64,000 nucleotides of DNA, taken from NCBI GenBank assembly GCA_017432565.1, contig JAFRIW010000038.1, positions 1-64,000 of the forward strand. The letters run 5' to 3'. A program made the translations under genes and the position numbers. How positions within the stretch are numbered: position 1 is the stretch's first letter; each line of letters starts with the position of its first letter. The stretch is from Lachnospiraceae bacterium. Its GTDB lineage: Bacteria; Bacillota; Clostridia; Lachnospirales; Lachnospiraceae. Below, one piece after another: positions 26,498 through 35,622 of the stretch. The notes beneath the pieces are model-generated. The model saw nothing but the letters and a program-made list of their open reading frames with translations. It was not told the origin of the DNA and ran no database searches.

Positions 26498-27388
26498 TCA
26501 CTCCATAAACACATCGCCTTCCCGGTAGAAGACGGTTCCGATTCCTTTCTTGGTAAAGATCTCCAGCAGAATCGAATGCAGCACCCGTCCGTCCAGAATA
26601 TGGACGCGGTGTACGCCGCCCCGGACGGCATCGGTGCAGTTCGCAAGCTTCGGGAGCATGCCGCCGCCGACAATTCCGCTCGCAATCATTTCGTCCGCTT
26701 CTTCAATGCTGATGCGCGAAATAAAGGTGGACGGATCATTCAGATCCCGGTACAGGCCCTCGATGTCCGTCAGATACACCAGCTTGTCGGCGCCGACTGC
26801 CTTCGCAATCGAGCAGGCCGCTTCATCCGCATTGATATTATAGGTCAGGAAATCCTCGTCCAGTCCGATCGGCGCGACAATCGGCAGATAATCACTCTCC
26901 AGAAGATCATACAGAATCTTCGGATTGACCTTCGTCACCTCGCCGACAAATCCGATGTCCTGCCCGTCCGCAAGGCGCTTCTTCACGGTGAGCAGCTGAC
27001 CGTCCTTGCCGCTGACCGAGACCGCCTTGACGCCCAGTGCTTCCACCATCGCCACCAGTTTTTTACTCACACGTCCCAGGACCATCTCCGCGATCTCCAT
27101 CGTGTCTTCGTCCGTGACGCGCATTCCGCCTATAAACTGTGCCTCCTTGCCGGTCTTCTTCACCCAGCGGCTGATTTCCTTGCCGCCGCCGTGCACGATA
27201 ATCGGCTTGAAACCGACGAGCTTGAGCAGCGTGACATCCTGAATGACACTGCGCTGCAGCTCCTCGCTCTCCATCGCGCTCCCGCCGTACTTCACGACAA
27301 TAATTTTCCGATTGAATTTCTGGATGTACGGCAGCGCTTCGACCAGCACCTGCGCCTTCTGCTGCGCTTCGTTCATATATGATTCCAT
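26498..27388 (-). CDS. argB: Acetylglutamate kinase
   Basis: Phosphorylates N-acetylglutamate, the second committed step of arginine synthesis and the usual feedback point. 296 residues. Amino-acid-kinase motifs: [57 protein letters not shown] in segments, and the C-terminal [18 protein letters not shown]. The N-terminal extension of about 20 residues before the first strand ([20 protein letters not shown]) is the helix found in arginine-sensitive hexameric enzymes, so feedback inhibition by arginine is likely. Located between argJ and argD. Confidence 0.97.
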   Translation of the reverse strand: MESYMNEAQQKAQVLVEALPYIQKFNRKIIVVKYGGSAMESEELQRSVIQDVTLLKLVGFKPIIVHGGGKEISRWVKKTGKEAQFIGGMRVTDEDTMEIAEMVLGRVSKKLVAMVEALGVKAVSVSGKDGQLLTVKKRLADGQDIGFVGEVTKVNPKILYDLLESDYLPIVAPIGLDEDFLTYNINADEAACSIAKAVGADKLVYLTDIEGLYRDLNDPSTFISRISIEEADEMIASGIVGGGMLPKLANCTDAVRGGVHRVHILDGRVLHSILLEIFTKKGIGTVFYREGDVFME

Positions 27389-27416
27389 TGTCTTTTATAT
27401 CCTTTCCTCTGCTTCC

Positions 27417-28643
27417 TCAGCTGCGGTAATCCGCGTTGATCCGCACATAATCATAGGTCAGGTCACAGCCCCAGGCCGTCGCACACGCGTCCCCCTGATG
27501 CATCACGGCCCGAATCACGACCTTCTCACCGGAGAGCAGTCTGGTTGCGTCCTCCTCGCTGTAATCCGCCGCAGCCCCGTCCGTAAAAATCAGGAGGGAC
27601 TCTCCGCCGGCCTCAAAATACAGATCCACCTGATCCGGATCAAACAGCACGCCGCTGTAGCCCAGCGCGCACAGAACGCGCCCCCAGTTGGCGTCCTTTC
27701 CGAACACCGCGGCTTTCGTCAGATTCGAGCAAATGACGGATTTTGCCAGAATCTTCGCATGCTCCTTCGTGTCGGCCTTCTCCACCCGGCACTCGATCAG
27801 GCGCGTCGCGCCCTCTCCGTCCGCCGCCATCCGCTGACACAGATTCAGGCAGATTTCATACAGGGCATCATGCAAAATCCGGTAGTCCTCATTTTCCTCG
27901 CTGACGCAGGGGTTTCCGGCGAGTCCGTTGGCCAGCACCAGCAGTGTGTCATTTGTGGAGGTGTCGCCGTCCACAGAGATCATGTTGAAGGTGTCCTGAA
28001 CAATTTCCGAAAGAGCCTTCTGCAGCAGAGATTTCTCAACTGCGGCATCCGTGGTGATGTAGCAGAGCATCGTTCCCATGTTCGGATGGATCATGCCCGA
28101 GCCCTTGCACATGCCGCCGATCGTCACCGGCACACCGCCGAGCTGCACTCTGCAGGCAATTTCCTTATTGACGGTGTCGGTGGTCATGATCGCCTTCGAC
28201 GCCAGTGTTCCCGCTTTCTGAGAGCTGCTTTTCGACCCGGCAAGAAGCTTTACGCCTTCAGCGATCCGTTCCGTCTGAATCTGCATGCCGATCACACCGG
28301 TCGATCCGATATAGACGGAGTCCTCCGGAATGTCCAGCGCCTGTGCGGCTGCCTGTGCCGTTCTGCGGCAGACTTCCAGTCCCTCCTGTCCCGTGCAGGC
28401 ATTTGCGATGCCGGAATTGACGACCACGGCGCGTCCGGTTGCTCCGCTCTTTACAAGCTCCGCATCCCAGATCACCGGCGCTGCTTTGACGACATTTGTG
28501 GTAAAGACGCCTGCAGTGACACACGGCGCCTCAGAATAGACCAGCGCCATGTCCGTGCGGCCCTGATACTTGATGCCCGCCGCCGCACAGGCCGCCTCAA
28601 AACCTTTCGCTGCCGTTACACCCGCGTTCAGCCACTCGATCAT
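27417..28643 (-). CDS. argJ: Bifunctional ornithine acetyltransferase/N-acetylglutamate synthase
   Basis: Recycles the acetyl group from acetylornithine to glutamate and, in bifunctional forms, makes N-acetylglutamate from acetyl-CoA. 408 residues, normal. The self-cleavage site lies in MIHPNMGTMLCYITTDA, between Gly and the nucleophilic Thr (Ala-Thr in many relatives). Also seen: CKGSGM, SVDGDTSTNDT and the C-terminal INADYRS. The start has AGGAGG upstream. Because argJ, argB, argC and argD are here but argA and argF are not, the cyclic pathway is inferred; ornithine carbamoyltransferase must be elsewhere. Confidence 0.97.
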   Translation of the reverse strand: MIEWLNAGVTAAKGFEAACAAAGIKYQGRTDMALVYSEAPCVTAGVFTTNVVKAAPVIWDAELVKSGATGRAVVVNSGIANACTGQEGLEVCRRTAQAAAQALDIPEDSVYIGSTGVIGMQIQTERIAEGVKLLAGSKSSSQKAGTLASKAIMTTDTVNKEIACRVQLGGVPVTIGGMCKGSGMIHPNMGTMLCYITTDAAVEKSLLQKALSEIVQDTFNMISVDGDTSTNDTLLVLANGLAGNPCVSEENEDYRILHDALYEICLNLCQRMAADGEGATRLIECRVEKADTKEHAKILAKSVICSNLTKAAVFGKDANWGRVLCALGYSGVLFDPDQVDLYFEAGGESLLIFTDGAAADYSEEDATRLLSGEKVVIRAVMHQGDACATAWGCDLTYDYVRINADYRS

Positions 28644-28683
28644 ACCTGTTTCTTCCTCCTGATTTATAAACTCAGCCGGTCCC

Positions 28684-29169
28684 TCAGGAGACCGTTCCTT
28701 CTTCGATAAAGCTGACGATATTCTCCTCGTTCAGCACAAAATCATAATAATTGCAGTCGCTTCTTCCGTTCCAGCCGATCTGTCTCCAGAAAGCATTTCC
28801 CACATCGTTCTTCGCGAAGGCGATCAGCGCGACCCGGTTGATTTTCAGATCCGCCAGCGCGTGCATACAGTAGGAAACCATCTGTCTTCCGATGCCCTGT
28901 CTGCGGTACTCACTGAGCACGCAGACATGATACAGATATCCCTGTCTCCCGTCGCTTCCGCACAGGATGGCCCCTACGATCTTCCCGGGATTCTCCGTCT
29001 TGTGGGAGAGCTGGGCAACCACGCTGGTCGTCGGATTCCGCTGCAGAAAGCGCTCGATCTCCTCGCGGCTGTCGTCAATTTTACGAATGCCGAATCCCGT
29101 GATGGACATCCACAGCTTTCTGACATCATCATAATCATCCGCGGTCATGGCGCGGCAGATAACATTCAC
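28684..29169 (-). CDS. GNAT-family N-acetyltransferase inside the arginine operon
   Basis: A 161-residue acetyltransferase with the acetyl-CoA-binding motif A YLYHVCVLSEYRRQGIGRQMV (R/Q-R-x-x-G-x-G/A form) and the later AFAKNDVGNAFWRQIGW motif B. The start is GTG at 29169 with AAGGAGG eight bases upstream. It is inserted between argC and argJ with gaps of 13 and 40 bases, so it is co-transcribed with arginine genes. A role as an auxiliary N-acetylglutamate synthase is conceivable but unproven; close relatives acetylate varied small molecules or protein N-termini. Confidence 0.88.
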   Translation of the reverse strand: MNVICRAMTADDYDDVRKLWMSITGFGIRKIDDSREEIERFLQRNPTTSVVAQLSHKTENPGKIVGAILCGSDGRQGYLYHVCVLSEYRRQGIGRQMVSYCMHALADLKINRVALIAFAKNDVGNAFWRQIGWNGRSDCNYYDFVLNEENIVSFIEEGTVS

Positions 29170-29182
29170 GCGTTTATCCTCC

Positions 29183-30343
29183 TTACGGAACCATCGGAAT
29201 CATGGAAATGCCGGCATTCTCCGGAAGGCCGAACATCACATTCATGTTCTGGACCGCCTGCGAGGCCGCGCCTTTCATCAGATTGTCCAGCGCACCCATT
29301 GCGATGATCCGCCCTGTCCTTAAGTCGATCTTCCAGCCGATATCCACATAGTTGCTGCCCTCGACAAAGCGAGTTTCCGGACAGCTGCCTGCACCCAGAA
29401 TGCGGATGAACGGCTCGTTTCCGTAGTATTTTTCATAGGCTGCCCGGACTCTGTCATCCGTCACCGGCGCGCCGTCCCCATCCTTTACAAGGCTGGCATA
29501 TTCCGTCGCCAGAATGCCTCTGTTCATCGGAATCAGGTGCGGGGTGAAATTCACCAGCACCGGCGCGGCTTCCGCATCTTTCTGTCTGCGGGCATAAGTG
29601 AGCTGCTCCTCGATCTCGGGCGTGTGGCGGTGTCCCGCAACACCGTAAGCCTTGACACTCTCGTTCACTTCACTGTACAGGTTGGCGGTCTTGGCACCTC
29701 TGCCGGCGCCTGAGACGCCCGACAGCGCATCGATAATCAGCGTGTCCGGGTCGATGAGACCTTCCGCGATCAGCGGGTAGGCTGTCAGAATCGAGCAGGT
29801 GGTATAACAGCCGGGATTCGCAAGAAGCCTGGTTTCCCGGATCTTCTCTCTGTTCAGCTCCGTGAGACCGTAGACCGCCTCCCGGATAAACTCCGGAGCG
29901 GCATGCTGAATCCCGTACCACTTCTCGTAGACAGCGACATCCTTTAATCTGAAATCCGCCGACAGGTCAATCACGCGGGTGCCCGAGAGAAGCTCCTCAC
30001 TGACCAGCTGCGCACATGCGCCCTGCGGCGTCGCCGTGAAAATAACATCCACATCCTGCGCAAGCTTCAGGATTGCTTCGCGGACCGGCAGATCCGCTGT
30101 CACTTCCGGCTCCGGATCTTCATGATCCACCAGGGGCAGATCCACAATCCGGAACAGATTTTTATATATGGAAGAAAGCGTCTCTCCCGCGTTGGAGCGG
30201 GAACCGATCCAGGCGATCTCCACATTCGGATGTGCCGCAAGAAGCCGCACGATTTCCGCGCCGGCATATCCCGTCGCACCGATGATGCCCGCCCGTACCT
30301 TTACATCGCTCTGTCCGTTCGGTAAGTACATGCACAGATTCAT
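29183..30343 (-). CDS. argC: N-acetyl-gamma-glutamyl-phosphate reductase
   Basis: NADPH-dependent reduction of N-acetylglutamyl phosphate. 386 residues from the ATG at 30343, which has GGGAG eight bases upstream; the protein then has a short lead of about 16 residues before VRAGIIGATGYAGAEIVRLL, the NADP-binding start. The catalytic Cys is in LLANPGCYTT; the substrate motifs SADFRLKD and SGAGRGAK are present. It is longer than the usual ~345 residues owing to an extended region around 215-300 of the type-1 family. First gene of the operon, with a strong promoter upstream and ArgR-like boxes beyond it. Confidence 0.96.
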   Translation of the reverse strand: MNLCMYLPNGQSDVKVRAGIIGATGYAGAEIVRLLAAHPNVEIAWIGSRSNAGETLSSIYKNLFRIVDLPLVDHEDPEPEVTADLPVREAILKLAQDVDVIFTATPQGACAQLVSEELLSGTRVIDLSADFRLKDVAVYEKWYGIQHAAPEFIREAVYGLTELNREKIRETRLLANPGCYTTCSILTAYPLIAEGLIDPDTLIIDALSGVSGAGRGAKTANLYSEVNESVKAYGVAGHRHTPEIEEQLTYARRQKDAEAAPVLVNFTPHLIPMNRGILATEYASLVKDGDGAPVTDDRVRAAYEKYYGNEPFIRILGAGSCPETRFVEGSNYVDIGWKIDLRTGRIIAMGALDNLMKGAASQAVQNMNVMFGLPENAGISMIPMVP

Positions 30344-30451
30344 TTTTTCTACTCCCTGTCTGTTTTTATTATGGATTCTGAAGACCATAACAATACCACA
30401 GCATACTTTACCACCTGCGGCAGTATTAGAAAATCATCAAATTTGAGGAAT

Positions 30452-30480
30452 ATCATAGTACAAACCGGGCATTATTTCAA
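30452..30480 (-). promoter_or_regulatory. Promoter of the argC operon
   Basis: Minus-strand TTGAAA (30480-30475), a 17-base spacer, TATGAT (30457-30452): five of six matches in each hexamer. Transcription would start near 30445, about 100 bases before the argC start. Confidence 0.78.
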
Positions 30481-30487
30481 CCAGATT

Positions 30488-30563
30488 CTAATATTTATGC
30501 ATCCGTATTGGATATTTGTGCATTTTTATGCATTTTAGGACGTATTAGTTGCATATTTATGTA
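30488..30563. promoter_or_regulatory. Three phased ArgR-type operator boxes between argC and argG
   Basis: TGCATTTTTATGCA (30519-30532) is a near-perfect palindrome matching the ARG box form TGMATWWWWATKCA. TGCATATTTATGTA (30550-30563) and CTAATATTTATGCA (30488-30501) are related; each begins exactly 31 bases from the next, about three helical turns. This suits cooperative binding of an arginine repressor hexamer. The boxes lie just upstream of the argC promoter and reach toward the likely argG promoter. Confidence 0.72.
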
Positions 30564-30574
30564 ATAATATTCAC

Positions 30575-30603
30575 TTGATTCCTTTTCCTGCCCGTTGTAA
30601 ACT
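30575..30603 (+). promoter_or_regulatory. Probable promoter of argG
   Basis: TTGATT, 17-base spacer, TAAACT: four of six matches in each hexamer. It lies about 60 bases upstream of the argG start and just beyond the last ArgR-type box. Confidence 0.4.
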
Positions 30604-30662
30604 GTCTTTCGTCAGATAAAAAGAAACGGCCGCGGGGCGGCTGAAACGGAGGATCTATAAAA

Positions 30663-31883
30663 ATGGCAAAAGAAAAAGTTGTACTTGCATATTCAGGCGG
30701 TCTGGATACCACTGTCATCATTCCGTGGCTGAAGGAAAACTTCAATTATGAAGTAATCTGTGTCTGCATCGACTGCGGACAGGAATCCGAGCTGGAAGGC
30801 CTTGAAGAGCGCGCGGCCTACTGCGGCGCCGATAAGCTGTATATTCTGGATGTGACGGATGAGTTCTGCGATGAGTATATCGCTCCCTGCATTCAGGCAC
30901 ATGCCGTGTATGAGAACAAGTATCTCCTGGGCACTTCCATGGCACGTCCGCTGATTGCCAAGAAGCTGGTGGAAATCGCCCGCAAGGAAGGTGCCGTCGC
31001 CATCTGCCACGGCGCAACCGGCAAGGGCAACGACCAGATCCGTTTCGAGCTGGGCATCAAGGCACTCGCTCCCGACCTGAAGATCATCGCCGCATGGCGC
31101 AATGAGAAGTGGACACTGGACTCCCGTGAGTCCGAAATCGAATATGCGAAGGCACACGGCATTCATCTCCCCTTCTCCGCAGATTCGAGCTACAGCCGCG
31201 ACCGCAACATCTGGCACATCAGCCATGAAGGTCTCGAACTGGAGGATCCTTCAGCGGAGCCCAACTACGATCATCTGCTCGTGCTCGGGGTCACGCCCGA
31301 AAAGGCTCCCGACGAGAAGACTTATCTCACCATCGATTTTGAGGCCGGTGTGCCGGTTGCACTGAACGGAGAAAAGATGAAGCTCTCCGATCTGATCCGC
31401 GCGCTGAACAAAATCGGCGGCGCCAACGGAATCGGCATTGTCGATATCGTTGAGAACCGTGTCGTCGGCATGAAGAGCCGCGGCGTCTATGAGACCCCCG
31501 GCGGAACCATCCTTTACGAGGCACACCAGCAGCTCGAAGAGCTGATCCTCGACCGCGACACCTACGAGGTCAAGGATGAGATCGGTCACAAGTTCGCAAG
31601 CCTGATTTATGAAGGAAAGTGGTTCACTCCTCTGCGCGAGGCGGAGCAGGCTTTCATCGAGTCCACGCAGAAGTATGTCACCGGTCAGGTTAAGCTGGCT
31701 CTTTACAAGGGCAATATCATCAAGGCAGGCACCACCTCCCCGTACAGCCTGTACAACGAATCCATCGCGAGCTTCAAGACCGGCGATCTGTATGATCATC
31801 ACGACGCAGAAGGCTTTATCAACCTCTTCGGCCTCTCCTGCAAGGTCCGCGCAATGAAGATGAAGAGCCTGGGCGAGCAGTAA
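30663..31883 (+). CDS. argG: Argininosuccinate synthase
   Basis: Condenses citrulline and aspartate with ATP, the penultimate step of arginine synthesis. 406 residues, normal. The P-loop-like ATP pyrophosphatase motif is [13 protein letters not shown] at the N-terminus; further signatures are [15 protein letters not shown] and [26 protein letters not shown] precedes the ATG at 30663. It is divergent from argC and separated by the ArgR-type boxes, so both units should be co-repressed. argH is not in the window. A terminator hairpin follows 38 bases after the stop. Confidence 0.98.
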   Translation: MAKEKVVLAYSGGLDTTVIIPWLKENFNYEVICVCIDCGQESELEGLEERAAYCGADKLYILDVTDEFCDEYIAPCIQAHAVYENKYLLGTSMARPLIAKKLVEIARKEGAVAICHGATGKGNDQIRFELGIKALAPDLKIIAAWRNEKWTLDSRESEIEYAKAHGIHLPFSADSSYSRDRNIWHISHEGLELEDPSAEPNYDHLLVLGVTPEKAPDEKTYLTIDFEAGVPVALNGEKMKLSDLIRALNKIGGANGIGIVDIVENRVVGMKSRGVYETPGGTILYEAHQQLEELILDRDTYEVKDEIGHKFASLIYEGKWFTPLREAEQAFIESTQKYVTGQVKLALYKGNIIKAGTTSPYSLYNESIASFKTGDLYDHHDAEGFINLFGLSCKVRAMKMKSLGEQ

Positions 31884-31912
31884 TTCTCCCCGGTCTGACA
31901 AAAGAAAATCAA

Positions 31913-31941
31913 TTTACTTTTAACACCTCTCACGATATACT
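31913..31941 (+). promoter_or_regulatory. Likely promoter of the DUF1294-DUF5721-pyrBI unit
   Basis: TTTACT, 17-base spacer, TATACT (four and five of six matches). The -10 is inside the loop of the argG terminator hairpin, so RNA starting here (near 31948) would lack the hairpin's left arm and leave the ribosome binding site free. Confidence 0.5.
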
Positions 31942-31979
31942 TGTCACAGCAGACAGACATCGCGGGAGGTGTTTTTTTT
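31922..31979 (+). terminator. argG terminator whose right arm is the ribosome binding site of the next gene
   Basis: AACACCTCTC (31922-31931) pairs with GGGAGGTGTT (31964-31973), ten pairs with one G-U, followed by a continuous T-run to 31979. The right arm is also the GGGAGG Shine-Dalgarno of the DUF1294 gene and the T-run leads straight into its TTG start. Confidence 0.8.
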
Positions 31980-32301
31980 GAACGTTCCTGAATTTATCCG
32001 GAAGATACCGGAAAGTACGGCGGCCATTATTATCTTCTATTTTCTGTTCGTCAATCTGGCCGCGTTTCTCGCGATGGCGCTCGACAAGCACAAAGCCAGG
32101 AAAGGCGCATTCCGCATTCCCGAGGCAGTCCTGTTTCTTTTCTCCGTAATCGGAGGAAGTATCGGAAGCCTTCTGGGAATGTTTCTTTTTCACCACAAAA
32201 CACGCAAATGGAAGTTCCGGATCGGCATGCCCGCCATTCTGATCATTCAGATCGCGGTCATCGCCTGGCTGGTCCTGTTCTCCGGCGTGGAACTGCGCTG
32301 A
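31978..32301 (+). CDS. DUF1294 small membrane protein
   Basis: A 107-residue protein with three predicted membrane helices (about 12-32, 48-68, 83-104) and the DUF1294 signature KHKARKGAFRIPEAVLFLFSVIGGSIGSLLGM followed in segments by HHKTRKWKF. Function of the family is unknown. The start is taken as TTG at 31978: GGAGG lies eight bases upstream. A GTG three codons earlier overlaps the Shine-Dalgarno itself and is rejected. Its ribosome binding site is part of the argG terminator hairpin, so read-through RNA should translate it poorly. Followed by DUF5721 and pyrBI on the same strand. Confidence 0.86.
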   Translation: MNVPEFIRKIPESTAAIIIFYFLFVNLAAFLAMALDKHKARKGAFRIPEAVLFLFSVIGGSIGSLLGMFLFHHKTRKWKFRIGMPAILIIQIAVIAWLVLFSGVELR

Positions 32302-32321
32302 AGAAACAGAGAGGATCAAAA

Positions 32322-32807
32322 ATGCTTTCACTTATTCTGACACAGCCTGCGGCCTTTATGTCCGCCCTGCTCTCCTCGGATACCTTCGACTCCTTCCTGC
32401 TGGAAGAAGCACAGATTAAAACCGCGGTGAGCTGGCAGCTGGACGGACGTCTGAACCGGGATTTCTACGACACCGATGTCTGGGATGATCCCGCGCAGCG
32501 GCCCTGGCCCAATATCCCCTGGAGCGAAATACGGCCCATGTGCCGCGACCTGATCAAGGGAAAGCGGGCCCCGGTGTCCATGCAGTTCGTCCTGATGCTC
32601 AAACCGGAACTTGCCGGAAAGCTCATCGGAGAGAATGTGCCGGTCCGCGCCCTGCTTCTTTCGGTGCGCGGCGAGGGAAAGGAGCTGCGTCTCTTCTCGG
32701 CCGTGGATTTCAGGACCTTCTCCATGGACAAAGAACCGGAGCAGACCTGGAACACCGCCGTGCTGAAATTTCTGGACAACAAGGGAATCGCTTATGAAGT
32801 TCAATAA
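32322..32807 (+). CDS. DUF5721 family protein
   Basis: A 161-residue cytosolic protein matching the DUF5721 family of Clostridia as I recall it (start [20 protein letters not shown]; the middle [14 protein letters not shown] segment reads [23 protein letters not shown]). Function unknown. The ATG at 32322 has GAGAGG upstream; the longer in-frame form runs back through the DUF1294 gene and is not used. It starts 20 bases after DUF1294 and ends 11 bases before pyrB, so it is in the same transcription unit as the pyrimidine genes. Confidence 0.82.
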   Translation: MLSLILTQPAAFMSALLSSDTFDSFLLEEAQIKTAVSWQLDGRLNRDFYDTDVWDDPAQRPWPNIPWSEIRPMCRDLIKGKRAPVSMQFVLMLKPELAGKLIGENVPVRALLLSVRGEGKELRLFSAVDFRTFSMDKEPEQTWNTAVLKFLDNKGIAYEVQ

Positions 32808-32818
32808 GGAGGAAATAT

Positions 32819-33730
32819 ATGCGGCATCTGATCACACCACTTGATTTTTCTGTCGGCGAGCTGGACCGTCTCTTTGATCTCGCTGACGACATGCGCGAGC
32901 ACCAGGAGCGGTATGCGCATCTGTGCGACGGAAAAAAGCTGGCCTCTCTCTTCTATGAGCCCAGCACGCGCACAAGACTTTCCATCGAGACCGCCATGCT
33001 GAACCTGGGCGGCCGCACGATGGGATTCTCCGACGCGGGCTCCTCTTCCGCCGCGAAGGGCGAGAGCGTCGCGGATACAATCCGGACCGTCTCCTGCTTC
33101 GCGGATATCGCGGCGATCCGTCACCCGAAGGAAGGTGCTGCCACCGTCGCGGCACAGTTCTCCCGGATCCCGGTGATCAACGCCGGCGACGGCGGCCATC
33201 AGCATCCGACGCAGACCCTCACGGATCTGCTTACGATCCGGAATCTGAAGAACCGTCTCTCCTCTCTGACCATCGGACTGTGCGGAGATCTGAAGTTCGG
33301 CCGGACCGTGCACTCCCTCGTCAATGCGCTGGCGCGCTACCAGGATATCCGCTTTGTCTTCATCTCCCCGCCGGAGCTGCGGATGCCGGATTACATAACC
33401 GAATTCCTCGATGACCGCGGCATTCACTACGAAGAATACATCCGCCTGGAGGAAGTGATCGGAAAACTGGATCTGCTCTACATGACCCGGGTCCAGCGTG
33501 AGCGTTTCTTCAACGAAGAAGATTACGTGCGGCTGCGCAATTTCTACATCCTCGATGCCGAAAAAATGTCGCTGGCGAAAAACGACATGTTTGTTCTGCA
33601 TCCTCTGCCCCGTGTCAACGAAATCTCGGTTGAAGTGGACAATGATCCCCGCGCTGCGTATTTCCGGCAGGTTCAGTTCGGCGTCTACGTGCGCATGGCA
33701 CTGATCGCCACACTGCTGGAACTGGTATAA
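32819..33730 (+). CDS. pyrB: Aspartate carbamoyltransferase catalytic chain
   Basis: Forms carbamoyl-aspartate, the committed step of pyrimidine synthesis. 303 residues. Carbamoyl-phosphate binding motif [11 protein letters not shown], the HPTQTLTDL motif, the [12 protein letters not shown] motif and the C-terminal HPLPRVNEI are all present. A clear AAGGAGG lies upstream of the ATG. The regulatory-chain gene follows after 14 bases, so the enzyme is probably the allosteric dodecamer type. The other pyr genes are not in the window, and no PyrR-type attenuator was recognised upstream. Confidence 0.98.
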   Translation: MRHLITPLDFSVGELDRLFDLADDMREHQERYAHLCDGKKLASLFYEPSTRTRLSIETAMLNLGGRTMGFSDAGSSSAAKGESVADTIRTVSCFADIAAIRHPKEGAATVAAQFSRIPVINAGDGGHQHPTQTLTDLLTIRNLKNRLSSLTIGLCGDLKFGRTVHSLVNALARYQDIRFVFISPPELRMPDYITEFLDDRGIHYEEYIRLEEVIGKLDLLYMTRVQRERFFNEEDYVRLRNFYILDAEKMSLAKNDMFVLHPLPRVNEISVEVDNDPRAAYFRQVQFGVYVRMALIATLLELV

Positions 33731-33744
33731 GGAGGACCTGTATT

Positions 33745-34185
33745 ATGCTGAATGTCGGAAAAATCGAAGAAGGCTTTGTTCTGGATCACATCAAGGCAGG
33801 CAAAAGTCTGGAGCTCTATCACCACCTCGGACTGGACAAGCTGGACTGCACGGTTGCAATCATTAAAAATGCCCGCAGCAACGCCATGGGCAAAAAAGAT
33901 ATCCTGAAGGTGGAGTGCAATATCAATACGCTGAATCTGGACGTCCTCGCTTTTGTGGATCCGGACATTACAATCAATGTGATCAAAAACGGGGAAATCA
34001 TCGAAAAGAAATCCCTTCCTCTCCCGAAGGAGGTGAAGGGAATCATCCGCTGTACAAATCCGCGCTGCATCTCCACCATTGAGCAGGAGCTGCCGCAGAT
34101 CTTCTATCTCGCCGATGACCACCGGGCCATCTATCGCTGCCGCTACTGCGACGCGGCCTATAACCCGAACGGCATCACCGGGTAA
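33745..34185 (+). CDS. pyrI: Aspartate carbamoyltransferase regulatory chain
   Basis: Binds CTP/ATP and transmits feedback control to PyrB. 146 residues. The N-terminal allosteric domain is followed by the zinc domain with its four ligands Cys103, Cys108, Cys132 and Cys135 (CTNPRC and CRYC). AAGGAGG precedes the ATG. It is the last gene of the plus-strand unit; its last 11 bases overlap the end of the opposite-strand membrane glycosyltransferase-like gene, and no terminator hairpin was seen between them. Confidence 0.97.
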   Translation: MLNVGKIEEGFVLDHIKAGKSLELYHHLGLDKLDCTVAIIKNARSNAMGKKDILKVECNINTLNLDVLAFVDPDITINVIKNGEIIEKKSLPLPKEVKGIIRCTNPRCISTIEQELPQIFYLADDHRAIYRCRYCDAAYNPNGITG

Positions 34186-35593
34186 ACCAGGAAAACCACG
34201 CGCTCGCGTTGTAATCGTACGGCACGAAATAAAGCAGGACACTGCTGATCATAGTCAGAATACACAGCACGACCAGGATCCGCTCCGCGCGGATCCTTTT
34301 TCTTTCCTCCCCCGTCAGAAGGATACAGCAGGAAACCAGATACGTCAGAATCCCCATCAGGTAATAGATGTCCATCCGGTACCGCTCATAGATGATCGGC
34401 GACCAGAGCGCATCGATCAGGGTGATGAGCACCGGCAGAAAAAACAGCACAAGGCCAAAACCCAGGAGCTTCAGCGCGGCCAGTCTCTTCCGGACAGCCG
34501 GGGCCCAGACGCCGCAGACTAAAAGCAGCATCGGGAAGTTGACAAAGGCTCCGCCGTAGCGGATAAAAGGAAACGTCCCCGAGAAACCATAGAAGCCGAA
34601 GAAGTTTTCATAAAGACCGCGAAGCTCCCAGGACAGTGAGAAGGTCTCACCAAAAGACCCGTAGCTGTGGAGATCTGCCACAGTGAGCTGATAAGCCTGT
34701 CCGAACTCAAAGGGACTTCCGAACCGGGCTGCGTTATACCACATCAGAAGGGCCGCGACGACGGCATAGGGAATCATCGCACACAGAACGATCCGTGTCT
34801 TTTCTCTCCGGGATGCCCTTCCGGAAGACAGATAAACCACAAGCAGCGGCACGGCAGCCAGATTGGCCAGTGCGACAGGCGGCCGGCAGCCGAAGGCCAG
34901 CGCTCCGCACAGCCCGCCCAGAAAAGCACAGCCCGCCTGCTTTACTGCCCTCTTTCTGCCTTCCTCTCCGTCTTCTCCTTTTTCTCCGAAGACGGTCTCC
35001 AGATAAAACAGCAGGCTGTAGACCATACAGCAGATCGCAGCTGTAAAGGCAGTACAGTATAGAGACGGCGCGTCCGCCGCATACCAGAGTGAAGAGAGAG
35101 AAACCGCGGCAGCAAAAAGACGCATCAGCGACTTCTTGCCGTCACTGAAGAAACGGCTGCGGATCTGTGCAAAAAGAAGAAAAATCCCCAGAACCGTCAG
35201 CAGGACAAACAGCTGCGTCGCATGATAAGTTGTGAGGGAATGGCCGGTCAGAAGCCTGTACGGAACAAAAACCAGCACCGCCGGAACGACGCCGTAATAC
35301 ATATAGAAATGTCCGTTGTAGAAGGCATGATCGACATGCAGGTCAATGCCCAGCGCATCCCGGGCGGCCGGATCATAGGGATTTTCCATCGCCGCCAGCT
35401 GCTCCTCCACGTCATTGTATTCAAAGTACAGATGACCGTGCAGGAAGGACTCGGCGATCTCTTCATACTGATTGTGATGATTGGCGATTTCGCCGTTCCA
35501 GACCGGCGAAAGGCCCATGGGCATAATCAGAAGCGCTGCCGTCAGCAGCGCTGTCAGAAATGTAATCCAATTGCTCCGGTCCGTGATCTTCAT
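34175..35593 (-). CDS. Polytopic membrane protein, GT-C glycosyltransferase-like
   Basis: A 472-residue protein with about ten to twelve membrane helices. The N-terminal helix is followed by a long extracytoplasmic loop with acidic residues (NGEIANHHNQYEEIAESF and later DHAFYNGHFYMYYG), then helices with LLTGHSLTTYHATQLFVLL. The layout, with an acidic first loop and a row of helices, is that of GT-C fold enzymes using polyprenyl-phosphate sugars, but no diagnostic motif proves it. It is downstream of the HAD phosphatase gene, 29 bases apart, and near other envelope-glycan genes. Function is inference. Confidence 0.72.
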   Translation of the reverse strand: MKITDRSNWITFLTALLTAALLIMPMGLSPVWNGEIANHHNQYEEIAESFLHGHLYFEYNDVEEQLAAMENPYDPAARDALGIDLHVDHAFYNGHFYMYYGVVPAVLVFVPYRLLTGHSLTTYHATQLFVLLTVLGIFLLFAQIRSRFFSDGKKSLMRLFAAAVSLSSLWYAADAPSLYCTAFTAAICCMVYSLLFYLETVFGEKGEDGEEGRKRAVKQAGCAFLGGLCGALAFGCRPPVALANLAAVPLLVVYLSSGRASRREKTRIVLCAMIPYAVVAALLMWYNAARFGSPFEFGQAYQLTVADLHSYGSFGETFSLSWELRGLYENFFGFYGFSGTFPFIRYGGAFVNFPMLLLVCGVWAPAVRKRLAALKLLGFGLVLFFLPVLITLIDALWSPIIYERYRMDIYYLMGILTYLVSCCILLTGEERKRIRAERILVVLCILTMISSVLLYFVPYDYNASAWFSWFTR

Positions 35594-35622
35594 TCCAAGA
35601 GACTCACCTTTACAGAGCTTTT

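Noticed and set aside
26449..26685. 79-residue N-terminal extension of argD
   Set aside because: It overlaps the argB 3' end in another frame, is Cys/Arg/Ser-rich and a strong ribosome binding site precedes the family-typical ATG at 26448.
31969..31977. GTG start for the DUF1294 gene
   Set aside because: The GTG is itself part of the GGGAGGTG Shine-Dalgarno; the in-frame TTG at 31978 has the correct spacing.
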